From positions 682,001 to 746,000 of the forward strand of contig MARA01000008.1 in assembly GCA_001792895.1 (NCBI GenBank): DNA of 64,000 bases. The letters run 5' to 3'. The notes under the pieces were generated by a model. The model ran no database searches. It was not told where the DNA came from and saw only the letters and a program-made list of their open reading frames with translations. Positions 33,213-48,000 of the stretch are shown in pieces (positions within the stretch are counted from its first letter, which is position 1; each line of letters opens with the position of its first letter). This DNA comes from Lentinus brumalis. Its lineage: Eukaryota; Basidiomycota; Agaricomycetes; Polyporales; Polyporaceae. The translations under genes and the position numbers were made by a program.

Positions 33213-36200
33213 CTACAAGCTCGTACTTCGCGGTTCGACGGCCAACAAGGCATAGCGATCTCTGCGGCCTCCAGCCCTTCCGATCGTGGATGTCTCTGAT
33301 TACTGGATCGCGCAGTCGACACCCGGACCGTGTACTTATGATACCTATGACAGTTCATCTGGATGCTTTGCTCTCTCTCTTCTCTTCCCTTCCCTTCGTG
33401 ACGTCTGCCTGCGTCGGACGGCGGACCGCACGCGGGGACGCGTCTCACGCCATCTGTGCGATCGTAGTTCGGAACTCGGGGAGATTGCAATGCGAAGTTG
33501 CGAACTAACCACACAGCCTGCACAGTGCCCGTCCGACGCCGCGCGCTTCGCATCGTACCGTACCCGCTCTCCATCTATGTACTACATACAGTACATACGC
33601 CGGCGCGTCCAGCTCCCATGCGGTCACCGTCGTGTTACACGTACATATTCTAATTCTGTACAATGTAGGCGGGTCGCAGGTTGTCACGGCCGCGATACGT
33701 CCGGCGGGCGCTCAGCCTCTCTGCTGCTGTCCTTGCGCGTCGGCTAATCAGTCTGTCAGTCAGTCAGTGGGGGATGTTATTCGTGCCAGGTGCGCAGTAT
33801 TGGTACACGCACGATGCCCATCTGTCCTTGACATCCAGACTCCGGGGACGTGCAGGCCAATCCGAATCGTCGGACGGACAGACGGCGGCGTCTCGCATCG
33901 AGCCGTAACGCGTCACCAGTTGACGATGCCTCCACATGCACGTCGTGGGCGCAGTGCCGAGCACCCCGACGTCTTTCGCTCAGCGCTGGACGACGGGGCT
34001 GGTTCGCCAGACTGCATCCGGAGTGCCATGGCCGTACAGGACAAGTAACGGTCCTAGCACGAGGAGCCCGAGTGCCGAGGGTCGACAGCGCAGCGCAAGT
34101 GACGCACCTGTTGGGAGGTGCGCGAACGTGCGACGTAACTTGGGAGAAAGAAGCCCGGCCGGGGTGCGCGTGTGTGCCGTCTTCGGAGAACCACAGTGGC
34201 CAGCGCACACGGCCTCGGGGTCGGGGTTCTTGCCGGAAGGTGGAGGCGGTCACTGCGTCGCCGTCGCTGCAGCCTCGGGATCCGAGTCTTCGGTCGTAGG
34301 AGACTGCCAATGACCTCTAGGCTCTTGGGAGCGAGCTTGCAGGAGGGTTGGTGTTGGTCGCGCTTCGAGTAGTATACGGCGCGTGAACGACGGCAGTCCG
34401 ATACTTCTGTGACCTGTCTGAATCATGGCGGCTCCAAGCACCCAAGCAACGGTTCACGGTAAGCTGTAGCCGAACCTGCACTGCTGCGCACAGCCGCCGT
34501 GCGCAGTGATAGACAGTTTGCCGGTAGAAATCCGTTGGGACGCTGGAGCCTGGGAGGAGGCGACCGTGCAGGGATGCGGATCCCCGGGACTCTGGTACAG
34601 TACTAGTATTGGACGGTCGGCGGAGCACGGAGCGCGGAGCATGGAGCACGGCCGCAGAGAGTCAAACAGTCGGAGACGGAGGCGAAGTGTTCCCGGCTCC
34701 GGATGGTGAGACAGGGAAGGAAATCATTAGGTGAGTAATTTGTTGTTGAGCAATGAGCAGCGAGGATGGCCACCGCGACTTACACGGTGCTCTGCCGCCT
34801 CTGCAGCGGGAATGCCGCGTCGACGTTCGAGTTCGGAAGGGGAAGGCTGGGCTGTATGACGTGGGGGCCGGCCGGCCGGCGGCAGAAGGCAGATGGGAGA
34901 CTACCCGCGCACCGCGCAGCGATGGCTCCATTGTTGGGAGGGGGAGGGGGTCATCGGGCACCTGGCGGCTCCCGGCGAGCCAGAAAGTTCCCGCGCGCAG
35001 CCGTCAGGCATGTCATTGTCACCGTCAAGTTCGAGCAAAATGATAAATGATAACTGAGAGCTTGCCTCTACATGGGCTCTGGGCTCTGGCTCCCGGAGAC
35101 CGAGGGCGGTGTGATAGGGTTGCGGTACGTTGAATGGCGGAAGGACGTGTCGGACAGGCGAGATTGACAGCCTACATATGTGATCGTGATGGATATCCCG
35201 ATTGCAGGAGCAGAAGCAGAAGCGGACGGACAGAAGGCGACGGATGTGGATGGGGATTTGGATTTGGATGGGGATGGGGATGGGGATGGGGGAGGAGCCG
35301 CCGCACGCCGCTTGCCGCATGCGAGACACAGCCGGAGGAAGGGAAGGGGGTGGGGGGGAATGCAGTTGCTGAGGTTCGGGTGGTGGGATTGTCGCCCGAC
35401 GTGAGAGGCCCGCCGGTAGTGAGGAGATGGGAAGCTGAGAGTAGGGAAATGTCCTTCAGTTTGTGGTGGGATGGATGATGTCGCTCGCGCTATCTGTATA
35501 GTGTGCGCCGGGCCATGCTATGAACATGTCGTTTCGGGCTGGGTGGCCGTGCCCGAGTGTAGAGGACCATGGCTGATACTTGGCGTCTGATGAGCGAGGA
35601 TGATTGTAGAGGATAGGAATGAGAGACAAGCACACACCTGCGTCCGTCTGCGACCGGAAGGTTGTGCATCAGCAGAGGTGATCCGCGTGGTTGAGGTACC
35701 GGAGTCAAGCCACTTCTCACCACTTGATGCGCTTGACGAAGATGAGGCGGAGCAGTTGGCTACGATGGGCAGTGCATGCAGCACAATGTCCAAGCTTGGA
35801 GGCTGTTGACGTCTGGAAAGCAGGGAACTTTGACGGGATCCGACGCCTCCTGTGAACTCTCTCCTCACAGTCCCTAAAGGTTTCTCAGCCACAACCTGGT
35901 TTGAAGAGCGTATGGAGGACGTGCCGTCGCATGAAACAGCATGCATGTCGGACTGAACCTTGGTCCATCAGTCCAAGTCCGTAGGCGACAAACCGAGGAG
36001 CTGGACTACGGTAGTTCAGCATCCGAGCGGTGTTTCACAGAGCGATGTGAGTGACGTCCACTATGCGTATCTCTGTTGACTGGCGTGGACGCGACATGAC
36101 GTTCGACTCAGCGCCTTGCAGACACTCCAGCATGCCAGTGTTACTGTAGCTCTGGTTTCAGCTCTCGGGACCATTCATGATGAGAAAGACATGCTCACGA

Positions 36201-36602
36201 TTGGTCGGTGTTCGCACCGTCCACAGGCACGGTGCATCATTGTAGGCAACACATGTCCTGCTTCCGCTGTCGTGCAGAGATGATCACCGCGATCAATGCT
36301 GGGCGTAGCTGCTGCTCGCGGCTGCCGACGCGCTCGACGGTGACGGCGCGAGATAAGCTCGCGACAGACCGCGCCGTCGCTGTGTGTCTGGATCTGATGG
36401 AGATGTCGGGGACGAGTGCGCAGCGCAGATCAACGTGCGAACGCGGTTGCAAGGAGAGCTGGAGACCGAGGCGCGTTGGCCTAGAGACAATACGGTAACC
36501 GAGCGGCCGGATAGTCCCGTCGAGCAGACAACAAGATCGGCTTCATATACCGTCTCTTGTCTCCTGCTCCTCGTCCCCCGTCCCCTCCTCACCACCACCA
36601 CC
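33213..36602. other. 3.4-kb gene-free region upstream of the MAP kinase
   Basis: This is the longest gap outside the mobile element. It holds a GGGGAT-type repeat (35245-35293), a short TCAGTC run near 33755 and GC-rich stretches, but no open frame with family features on either strand. It could carry a long 5' UTR, an unrecognised non-coding RNA or degraded repeats. Confidence 0.5.
35245..35293 (+). repeat. GGGGAT/TTGGAT microsatellite
   Basis: A 6-bp periodic run alternates GGGGAT and TTGGAT units. The plus strand has five closely spaced GGGG tracts, so it could fold as a G-quadruplex. Confidence 0.75.
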
Positions 36603-38187
<1,585 letters not shown>

Positions 38188-39066
38188 TTCGCCCCCGTCA
38201 CGACGCCACGCCATTCACGTTTTTGATCTCGCCTGTGCTGTCATGTGTTATTATACGTGAGCACTCTCCCGAGCTCCTGTTTCCAACCGACAGCTCACAT
38301 CCCCCTCTGCAGCTCGTGTTCGAAAATGTGTACTACTTGCATACATATCACATCCTTGGATCCCCACACACGTCTTGTTCTACCGGTGCCGGGTCGCGCC
38401 GCTGGCCTACGTCCGTCCGTCCGTCTGTGCGCTCGAGTCGCCCGCGTCTGCGCGCTATCCCCAGACCCCAGACCCCAAACCCCGTTGTTTCGTGTCAGCT
38501 ACGTAGGACTTGTTCGCGCGTTTTGGGCGGTGCTGAAAGAGTCGGTCGGTTTGATAGAGGAGCTCGTTTCAGCTGTACGTTATCCGCATACATACAAGCA
38601 AGGCATTGGAAGATGACTCCCTCTGACCGCGCGGCTTCTCTTGGTTCAAGTTGCTTCGGCACTACTTTACGCGGGCTCGTGGGGAGGTATGTCTTTTTGT
38701 CGCAGAATGTGTTGTATGCGTGCGTCGCGCGCTGTCGAGTGAACAATCAGGGGTGAGTCCGCTTGATTTGATACTTGTCGGTCTTGTGCATCTCATCTCA
38801 CTGTCGTCGTTCATGCGCGGGGACGACGCTGGCAACCAGGTCGATTTGAGGCAAGACGACGGACATCTGGTCAATCTTGCTGCATTGCTATGGAGATCCT
38901 TTACGGTAACCTCTCTCTTCTAGCCGTGTGCGGATGACTTACAACCTCTTACAACATAACGCACAAGCGTCTCCATTTCCATCCGAGGTCGAACTGCACA
39001 GCCCCCAACGTAGCCACCATCCCGAGGCATATCTAGACAGGGGCCCCACCCACGCTGCATGCCATC
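38188..39066. other. Intergenic gap; upstream region of member C
   Basis: No gene is seen. The last 110 bp (about 38955-39066) match the upstream flank of member B on the other strand, including GGTCGAACTGCA, GTAGCCACCATCC and ACAGGGGCCC. Confidence 0.5.
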
Positions 39067-39270
39067 ATGTTTGATGTGCCTTTCTTTCGATTCGAGCCGT
39101 CGCCCCTGGTTCTCGACTACGCGACGTTCAAGCCCATCGTCGAAAGCTTCTTCAAGGACGCCAGTGTCTCCGATACCACCCTGCAAGCCCGCGCCCGCCA
39201 CCTCCTGCGCGTCCTCGAGGACCCGGACGCGTCGTGCTACATCTACACGCCTGCGTGGTTCGAGCACAAC

Positions 39271-39287
39271 GAGACCAGAGGACCGAG
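39271..39287 (+). repeat. 17-bp target-site duplication, left copy
   Basis: GAGACCAGAGGACCGAG lies at the break in member C and is repeated exactly at 50283-50299, directly after the poly(A) tract of the LINE. Confidence 0.95.
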
Positions 39288-40002
39288 CGCAAGCTCCTCT
39301 TCCACGAACCGCCACCACAGGCAGTTTTCCCACGGTGATGGTGTTCGGAGCAACCATCCCGTGCGGTCATCTCAATGAATTCTGAGACGATACTACCAAC
39401 GAGGAATGAGGACGATGCTGGAAACGAAGGAACAAGCATTGAAGCGGGAACGGATGTATCTACGACGACCCAGAACCGATACGAGGAGAGTAGATTAGCC
39501 TAGGTCACCCCATGACCCCCCCCCCCTGCCCGCTAGAATGAAGCATAACATGAGCTAGTCCAAGCGACAGATACACGTCCGTGAGGACAGGCGTGAGCCA
39601 CCCGCCGCTGAGCTGCAGAACAAATGCGCTGCCTGCTGGCACTATAAGCGCCTGATGAACTGATTAGATCAGGCCAGATGACGATAGATGACTCAGCCGG
39701 CCCCGGCCCACATGATATCCCGACCGGATAAGCGCCAATGCGCGCCAGATAAATGGACGCAAGCAAATGATCATTTCGCGTCTGCTGGACTTGCCCCTCC
39801 ACAGACCGCAAACATCACTACCTTGCTCTCAGAGCATGCATGCACTGGTTGCCTGCACCAAATAGACACTGTGTGTGATATAGAGGGTGAACAAAGCAGG
39901 GGGTGTGATTAAGCGCGGATACATAAGAGACGTACCCACGAAACGGCGAACGAACGACCAGCATCCTACAACTCCCCACCACCCACCCGCACCCTGACAG
40001 AC

Positions 40003-40638
40003 ATGGCTGAGCCCTACCCCATCCCGCTATATGTGAAGTGGAGGAAAAGACTCACCCTCCCTGGAAAGGCGCGAGTCGCGGATCGAGCGGACTACTACGA
40101 CGTTGCCATCCTGCCCAAGTCGCCGCTGCGAGTCGGTGTGGACGTTAGACTCCTGCTCCTCTCACAGACACGTTTCCACACACCTGAACTCCCAGAGATC
40201 CCAAAGGCGTATGATGCGTACGACATCCGAGTGGAAGGGAGGATTAGTCGGATTGCGACCTGCGCGATGGACGTCCTCACATTCGTCCTCACAAATATAC
40301 ACCCCACCAACCCCATCCGATATGCTTACATCACCATCCCCAACATCCCCGACATAACGGTCAATGTAGACCCGCATGACACTCCGCGCGCATCCGCCAT
40401 GACTCAGCCGTTGCAACCCAATAGAACGGCATGGCTGGAACCAGACGCAATCGTAGTCACGTGCATCGAAACAGCGCGACCCCCTCCCATCGAACCGCGC
40501 TGGATCATCTCACGAACGCCCACGCCACCGGGCAGGACGGACCGGGGAGGCAGTGGTAGCAACCACGAAGTTGGATCAGCGGTATGGAGCATCCGGAAAA
40601 TGATTGGGTTCCATCCCCGACGCACGGACGATGAGTAA
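40003..40638 (+). CDS. Hypothetical 211-aa ORF in the 5' region of the LINE
   Basis: I do not recognise this protein. It is a single intact exon starting MAEPYPIPLYVKWRKRLTLP in a CA-rich leader, with a beta-rich middle (DAYDIRVEGRISRIATCAMD, RYAYITIPNIPDITVNV) and a basic end. It lies inside the insertion, upstream of ORF1, so it is either an extra LINE ORF or a captured host sequence. No RNA-binding or zinc motif is visible. The 876 bp that follow up to ORF1 show nothing recognisable. Confidence 0.45.
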   Translation: MAEPYPIPLYVKWRKRLTLPGKARVADRADYYDVAILPKSPLRVGVDVRLLLLSQTRFHTPELPEIPKAYDAYDIRVEGRISRIATCAMDVLTFVLTNIHPTNPIRYAYITIPNIPDITVNVDPHDTPRASAMTQPLQPNRTAWLEPDAIVVTCIETARPPPIEPRWIISRTPTPPGRTDRGGSGSNHEVGSAVWSIRKMIGFHPRRTDDE

Positions 40639-41514
40639 CGGAGAGCGTGACAAAAGCGGAAGGCATTGGGGACCCAGACAACGGGAAACGAAGAACAGGC
40701 GGGGCGCACAGGAAGCCACCCAGGGCGAGGCAGCATGCATGTACTACTATACGCTCCAGCACCCCATCCCATACCGATATGCCTGCCCGAATGGAACTGG
40801 ATACAAGCTGGTCGGAAGACACTAGTGAAGAGAGAGTGAACACCATATACACAGACATGAAATGAGAAACAACATACCAGCGGGTGAAAACGTCTTAATT
40901 CCGAGGGACAGGTGCCGTACACTTCGCCGAAGCGTACGTGATAGAAGCACAGAAGCTGCGAAGCCCCCCCGCCCTGCAGAGCAAACCTGCAAGAATGTCG
41001 ACCGGACTCTCAAGGCTGACCGCTCATCATGAAATGAGCAGACATGAACAAAGCAGCTAGACAACAGAAGTATCCTGAAGAGCACGAGTGAGGGTGAGCC
41101 AGCGCAGAACAAGGAAGAAGAAGCTGCTAATGAACATGCCGTATGCTTCCGGGAACCTTACGACATCGTGCCTGGAGAACCCGCAGTAGCAATAAACCAG
41201 GACACTACTTGCCCGAGAAGATGAGCACCGAGAAACCTGCTGGAACGACCAAGCGTACCTGACCAATAGCGACGCGCGCGAGCATACGAATCAGCAACGC
41301 GCATGAGAACCCAACCAAGGACCTGTAAATTATCAGGAAGGCACGCCAACGGCGACCCCAAATATAAGCTGGAGCTGTCAGTACTCAACCGAATACGGAC
41401 GGTTGAGGAGGCAAATAGAGGCAAGCAACACGTACTGATGTGAGACGATAAAGGAGAATACGGAGAGGAAGGAAGCTGCGCACTCCCCACGCATCCTCTC
41501 CCCCGCCCGCCACC

Positions 41515-44219
41515 ATGGCGGACCCTCTGAAACAGAACCAGAACCCGGACCCGTTGAGCGAACCTCACCACCACCTTGACATGCTGGAGCCTTCCCCTCC
41601 CAGGCCGCCGTCAGTCCCGTTAAACATCCCGCCAATGCAGGCTGCCCCGCACACGCCTGTCCATACCTCCCAAGCCTCTGGCAACCCCTTCCAGTCGATC
41701 GACATATCCGCGGGACCCGGAGCGCCTCCCCACGTGGAAGCCGAGACTCAATCAGTATGTACCCACGGACAAGTGCGAGCCATCCTGATCTGATCACATC
41801 CCCATCAACAGTTCTCATTCGAGCCGCAGGCCAACTACAGACCAGCCGCCGGAATGGGGAACTCTTTCTCTGACCTCTTGAATGCCTCGCGCAACGACAA
41901 GGCCGTGCCGCCTACCCCGCCTCCCAGGAGCGCGTTTAACTTCGCTACCGAGCCGAGACAAGGCCAGAGCACTACGGTGAACGTAAGTGCGAACTTGACC
42001 GAGCGTCATCCATGTCTAACAACAACGCGATGTTAAGCAACTTGGGACGGGTATCCCGTACTTTGCAACCAGTGTAACACACGGCAAACGGCCATACAAG
42101 AGGCAGCGTTCCTTATCATCGCCGTCCCCCCTCGCAATCTACTGGCGCACCAATACCCAGCACGCGAGAACCCAGGGACCATCCTCGCGAGTGGCCCGGA
42201 AGGCACAACGCTCGCGGACTCGCTGTATGGTCCGCAGACCGCGAACGCAACCCTGGATCGCAGGCAGCTCAAGCCGCAGCTCGTGAGCTCGCGCGAATAC
42301 AACAATCGCGTACACTGGAAGGCGGCAAACATCTATAAGAGCCAAACTGGCATCGAGACGTTCGATTACCCTAAGCACGTACCAGGCGAGCCGAGCGTCG
42401 ATCCGCCCCTCCCCTCGCCCAGCCGGAAGTCAGCCAAGCGAGTCAGCCAGTCGCTGCCCCTGCCCCGCCTGCCGCCCAACCGGGCGCAGCTGCGAACGTC
42501 CACGACCCACCGCCCAGCAACGCGGACCACACCCAAGGAGCCCCGATCGCCCAAGCCACCTGGCAGGCGCTGCTCCAGGATGACGATGACATGGCTGGGC
42601 TACCGGGCGCATACGAGGAGCAAGAGCAACACATGCTGCCTCCTCCCAAGACGAACGAGCCGCGCGCCCTCTTCTCGGGCTTCTCCCTTGCTGGTCTCCT
42701 CCCAACGTCGACTCCGTCAGCTCCGCAGGCGCCGCCAGCCTTCCCACTGCGCAAGTGGAACCTCACGGAGGCAGAGCACGCGACGCAGAACTCGCCCATG
42801 CACCCATACCGCCGCAGGATCAAAGCGCCAGCTCCAGACCCAAACAACCGTCTCTTCCGCACTGATTACTATCAGGACATGAAAGACCACCCGCATCTGA
42901 ACCCACTGCAGCCCGCTGCGAACCCTGCGGTCGCTCGACTGCGCGCGCAGATGGCGCAGGAGATCCTACCCACGACATACGTCCCGCCGCCGCCGAGGCC
43001 GCTACCAGCGGCATTTCCCCCTCAGATCTCGTGGCAGGCGATGAGCTTGGTCAACGCGCGACCGCCGCTCGACGAGGATTCTATGATGAGGATGCCTCCT
43101 GATGGCGGGCCAAAGATCCACAGCGACAGCGCCTGGGGCCCGTTCCGCGGACTCGCGAAGGCGCGCGCGGACCATATCCTGACGCTCCCGAGGGACAGGA
43201 CGATCAAGTTTACGATCTGGGGCTCGCCGAGCGCAACATCGGACCCCATCGACGTCCTCTACGGCCTCGCGCAGAGCCTCATCTCGCGGTTCCTGAAGGG
43301 CGCTACGAACTTCCAAATCATCGCACCGGAGGCTGAGTGGGGAAGGAAGATCGCGCCGAACTCCCTCAACGCCCCCGGCATGTGGATCGCGACGGAACTC
43401 CACCCCGCGCAGGCGACGGCCCTCGCAGACCAGCACTGCCTGAGCACGGCAGAAATTACCATCTTCTGCACGCGCGTCGCTCTCGAGAATCCCCAGTTCC
43501 TTTTCCGGGTCGGGAAGTTCATTAGCAAGGACCCCGACCTCATGCTCGACACTGTCCGCAACGCCTTCATCGAACCGGCGATGAGAGCCCGCACCACCGC
43601 TCTCTTGCAGCAGAACCCCAACTACGCAGGCATGGACGGGGAGCAGGCCTTCCTCCGTTTTCTAACGACCATCGAGTTGAACGTCAAGGAGCTTCGCACC
43701 ACTGGCGGCATCTACCCGCGAGTCGAACCTGTCATCTCTGTCTATTGCGACCCGCCCACTCTCAATCCCGAGCGATGGCTGGAGTGGGCGCGCGAGGCGC
43801 GGAGCATGAAACTCCAGCACCCGCAATTCCTCAACTCCGCTGCGATCCTTCCGCCGATTCGATGCGCAGGCTGCCACAGTGTTGACCACTACCTGGACCA
43901 GTGCGAGTGGCCCGAGATGTCGGACTGGCGTGCCCCGATGCCGAACTCGTCGACGACGAACTCAACCTTTGATTGGTTCACCTACAGCAACGCGTCGACC
44001 TCCTCCGACCAAGCTGGTCCGTCGTACAGCAGGGCCAACGACGACTTCCAAGGAAGTAGGCGAGGAGGCCGCGGTGGCAAGCAGAACTTCGGCGGCAACC
44101 GGGGTTTTGGCAGGGGCTTTGGGAGGGGCAAGGAGCGTAGGTATCTACGCCTCTGCTGCCGCGACGCTAGCCCTGTGTGCTGCCTTCCTCTACCTCCCCT
44201 TCTCGACTCAGCCGCGTAG
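41515..44219 (+). CDS. LINE ORF1, gag-like protein with CCHC zinc knuckle, apparently spliced
   Basis: ORF1 proteins of Tad/I-type LINEs bind element RNA. The frame starting MADPLKQNQNPDPLSEPHHH in a strong Kozak context (CCACCATGG) is interrupted by stop codons and one frame change. All three interruptions can be removed by GT-AG introns at 41755-41811, 41983-42072 (with a CTAAC branch-like site) and 42379-42422. The joined exons 41515-41754, 41812-41982, 42073-42378 and 42423-44219 give 837 aa. A helical core (ADHILTLPRDRTIKFTIWGS, then AEITIFCTRVALENPQFLF) is followed by a CX2CX4HX4C knuckle, CAGCHSVDHYLDQC, near 43863, and a Gly/Arg-rich tail. If the introns are not real, ORF1 is damaged and only the last 542 codons from 42591 are open. 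Confidence 0.75.
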
Positions 44220-45006
44220 CGCCCTCTGAATGCGCACCATGGCTGCACGACCAGCATCTTGATCGCGTACATATCCCCACCTCTTGCACCCACTGTACAC
44301 AGTCGCCGCCCGAACGTTGCAGAACGCCAATCGCCAGCTTATACACCCGTCATCGCCGCTATCGCTGCTGTACTTCTCTGCTTCTTGATCTCGCCGCCGC
44401 TAGTGACCGCGTCACCGCTACCGACGTCGTCGCTATGCTGGAGGCGATGCTATCGACGACACGACCGCTGCCACTATCTTGCTCTCTCGCATACCTCGCA
44501 TAAACCACAACGCCGCCTGCGCCGCTGCCCTGCTACCTCTCCCACGAACAATATGGACTCCCTGCTCATACCACGCACATGCCCACGTACTTGCACTCAT
44601 ATCTGTTGCCGCTTTGCCTCGAGTTCCTGCAGCGAGGACTCTCGTTCTACTGCTACGCTACCTCTCATATATGCCAGTACTGTCTTGTAGTACATAGTGT
44701 TACGCACCGCTTGCTTGGTGGCCCAGCAGATAGTGAGGATCTGTTGAGGCGCAGTTCAAATGAAATGTACAACATGTTGACCAACTAAACATGTCGACCG
44801 AACCAACTTACGACTGAACTACCGGCTGCTCTGATCCCATAGCGAACGCGGCTAAGGAATTTACTGACTCAAGCCCCCCTTGAGGACAGGAACTTAGCAC
44901 GCATGACTGGCCTATCTGCGCGTGGCTTATTCAAGCACGGTGGCCGCGCAACGCTGCAGCAATGCAGCGACCTATACCACCGCCCTGATGGCTGGGCAAG
45001 CCATCT
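44220..45006 (+). other. LINE spacer between ORF1 and ORF2
   Basis: These 787 bp hold only short frames without known features. It is longer than the short overlaps usual between LINE ORFs, so ORF2 translation probably needs reinitiation, internal entry or a separate transcript. Confidence 0.5.
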
Positions 45007-48000
45007 ATGCGTCCGGGTATGGTTGTACCGGGCGATGAACTAGCAACTACGAACACCACTACATCATATAACATAACACATGAGGCTGCAAACTCGGTAA
45101 CGGACACACGGAGGTCTAGCGCCGCTGGAGCGCGAGTGAGCGCGGCTGCTACTTCCTCGCGCAATGAAAGTAGCGCTAGAATAGGTGGTAGCCCTCGCCC
45201 GACTGAAAGAGGGGATAACTTGAGTAACCGGGCGAGCAACAGGCATGGCGACACAGCTGCCGGAGGTAGCTCGACGGTGGGAAACCAGCACGGTCAGCGG
45301 GGACCCACCGAACGAGCGAGACCGAGCAAACCGAACGGCAGGAGAACGAGAGCGACGCTCACCGTCGGCACCCTCAATATGCGTGGAGCGGGAGCGGCGT
45401 CACAAGGTGGTATCGGTGAAAAATGGCTTCGTATTAACCAAGTTCTGAGAGACGAGAAGATAGCTGTACTCGGGCTACAGGAGGCGCACCTCCCGGAAGC
45501 GAAAGTAGGGCAGATTAATGAACTATTCCAGACGACGATGAAAGTCTACGCAACGGAGGACCCGGAAAACCCGACTGGGGCAAGAGGCGTCGCTGTAGTA
45601 ATAAACAAGCGACTGGTGGACACCGAGAGCGTGACCGCAAAGGTCATAATACCCGGAAGAGCCCTGGAAGTGAATCTTAAGTGGTCAAAAGACAAGACAA
45701 TGACCATACTAACAATATACGCACCGAATGACCACAACGCGAACGAGCATTTCTGGGCGAACCTATCAACGATCCGCACACTGCGACCAAACATACTACT
45801 CGGAGATTTTAATATAGTTGAGGCCCCAATAGACAGGTATCCTGCGAGGCCGGACCCGGAGAAACCGGTCGACGCCCTGAGAACGATGTATCAGAGATGG
45901 AACATGAAAGACGAATGGAGAGAAACGCACCACGGCGAGGTCCAGTACTCATACCTACAGACGGCAACGCACAGCCAATCTAGAATCGACCGCATATATC
46001 TTGATGAGTGGATGAGAAGGAATGCTACAGACTGGGCAACAAGAGGCCCCGGAATCCTTACTGATCATCAGCTAGTTACCTGCACGCTCGCAAACAGAGA
46101 GAAACCCTTCGTTGGAAGAGGGCGGTGGCGGATGCACCAAATGCTCCTTGAAGATGCAGAGTTCATGAAAAGCGTCAAAGGAAGAGGGATCAGCCTCCAT
46201 GGAGCCATCACTGCTCTAACAAATCGTACCGAGGAGAACAACCCACAGAAAATGTACGCGAAATTCAAGAAAGAGATCCAGGACCTCTCCCGGAAGCTAG
46301 CGAAAGCAAAGGTCCCGAAGATCACTAAAACGCTAGACAAACTGAGAACCGACGTGAAAGCGGCCAACGCAAGAGCGGCGGATGAAAGGACTGACCGAGA
46401 GAAAGCCAATGAAGCCGCGCAAGAAGCTGCGCTTCTCCAGGAAAAGATAGCCGAACTCGAGATGAAGAAGTTTGGCTCGAAGAGAGCAGCCGTTGCGGCG
46501 CGGGACTGGCTAGAAGACGAGACGATCTATGAACTCGCTAAACATGAAGGAGGAGAGACCTCATACGAACCGAGGTCCGATCGCATGGCGGAAATCGCAA
46601 TGAAACACTACGACAGAGTACAGGATGACGAGGATAAGCCGGCTGCGACAGAACACGCTCAGGCAATCGAAGACGTACTAGACAGATCAATGCCGAGACT
46701 ATCAGCGGGCCAGAAACATGAAATGGCGGAACTAATCACCGGAAATGAGGTTGAAACAGCAATTCTGGAAGCCGCGAGTGGGAAGGCACCTGGAATGGAC
46801 GGCCTTCCGACGGAGTTATGGAAGAACCTCCGGAAGATGCACATAGTTGACAAGGCCAGGAAAAAGCCAGCATTCGATGTGGTGGGCATGCTCAGAGATG
46901 TCTTCCGGGATATAGTGGAATTCGGGGTGGACCCTGACACGGATTTCTCGCTCGGCTGGATATGCCCGATCTACAAGAAGAAAGACAAGCGAGAGATCAG
47001 TAACTACAGACCCATCACGCTCCTAAATGCGGACTACAAGATACTTACAAAGGTGCTCGCGAACAGGCTTGCGGAGGTCGCAGGCGATCTCATACACCCG
47101 GACCAGGCCGGTTTCGTCCCCGGAAGACGAATCTACCACCAAACGAAACTAACAAAGCTCGTCATCGACCTGTGCGAGGCTGAAGAAATAAATGGCGCGA
47201 TTATAGCGTTAGATCAAGAGAAGGCGTATGATAAGATTGATCACTCGTACCTGTGGAGGGTCCTCGAACACCTGAATTTCCCCACAGAGTTCACGGATAC
47301 CATCAAGAAGCTATATGCCGGAGCGAAGAGTGTAGTGGCGGTAAATGGAGTGCTGAGCCCAGCATTCGAGATTGTTAGAGGAATGAGGCAAGGGGACCCA
47401 ATGTCCTGTATACTCTTCGATCTCGCGATTGAACCTCTCGCAACCGCGCTAAGGAGATCAACGCTGAGGGGCCTGGAGATTCCAGGTCTGACGGAGAGGC
47501 TGATCACGACCCTGTTTGCGGACGACACAACGGTATACGTGCACGAGACGGACTCGTACCAAGACCTTGAAAGGATACTCAACAAATGGTGCCGGGCTGC
47601 GAGGGCCAGATTCAATGTAACCAAGACGGAAGTGATACCGGTAGGCGTACCGGACTATAGAGAGAGGGTCAGAACAAACAGGAAACTCTCAGACGACGAC
47701 GGAACCATACCAACAGGGGTAAATATCGTTAAGGAGGGTGTGGCGGTGAGATCACTTGGCGCATGGATTGGAAACAACATAGACGACGCCACACCGTGGC
47801 AGCCGATACTTGCTGTCATCGAGAAGAACCTTGACAAGTGGTCAAAGCGACGCCCAACAATGAAGGGCAAGAAATTGATTGTCGGCTTCGAAGTCGGGAG
47901 TAGAACGCAGTATCTAGCGAAAGTTCAGACGATGCCGAAGAATGTCGAAGAGAGACTCACGAAAATGATAAGGAAGTTTGTATGGGATGGCAAGAAGCAC

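Noticed and set aside
44177..44697. Cys-rich short frames after LINE ORF1
   Set aside because: They overlap one another in several frames and lack a CCHC or other recognisable spacing.
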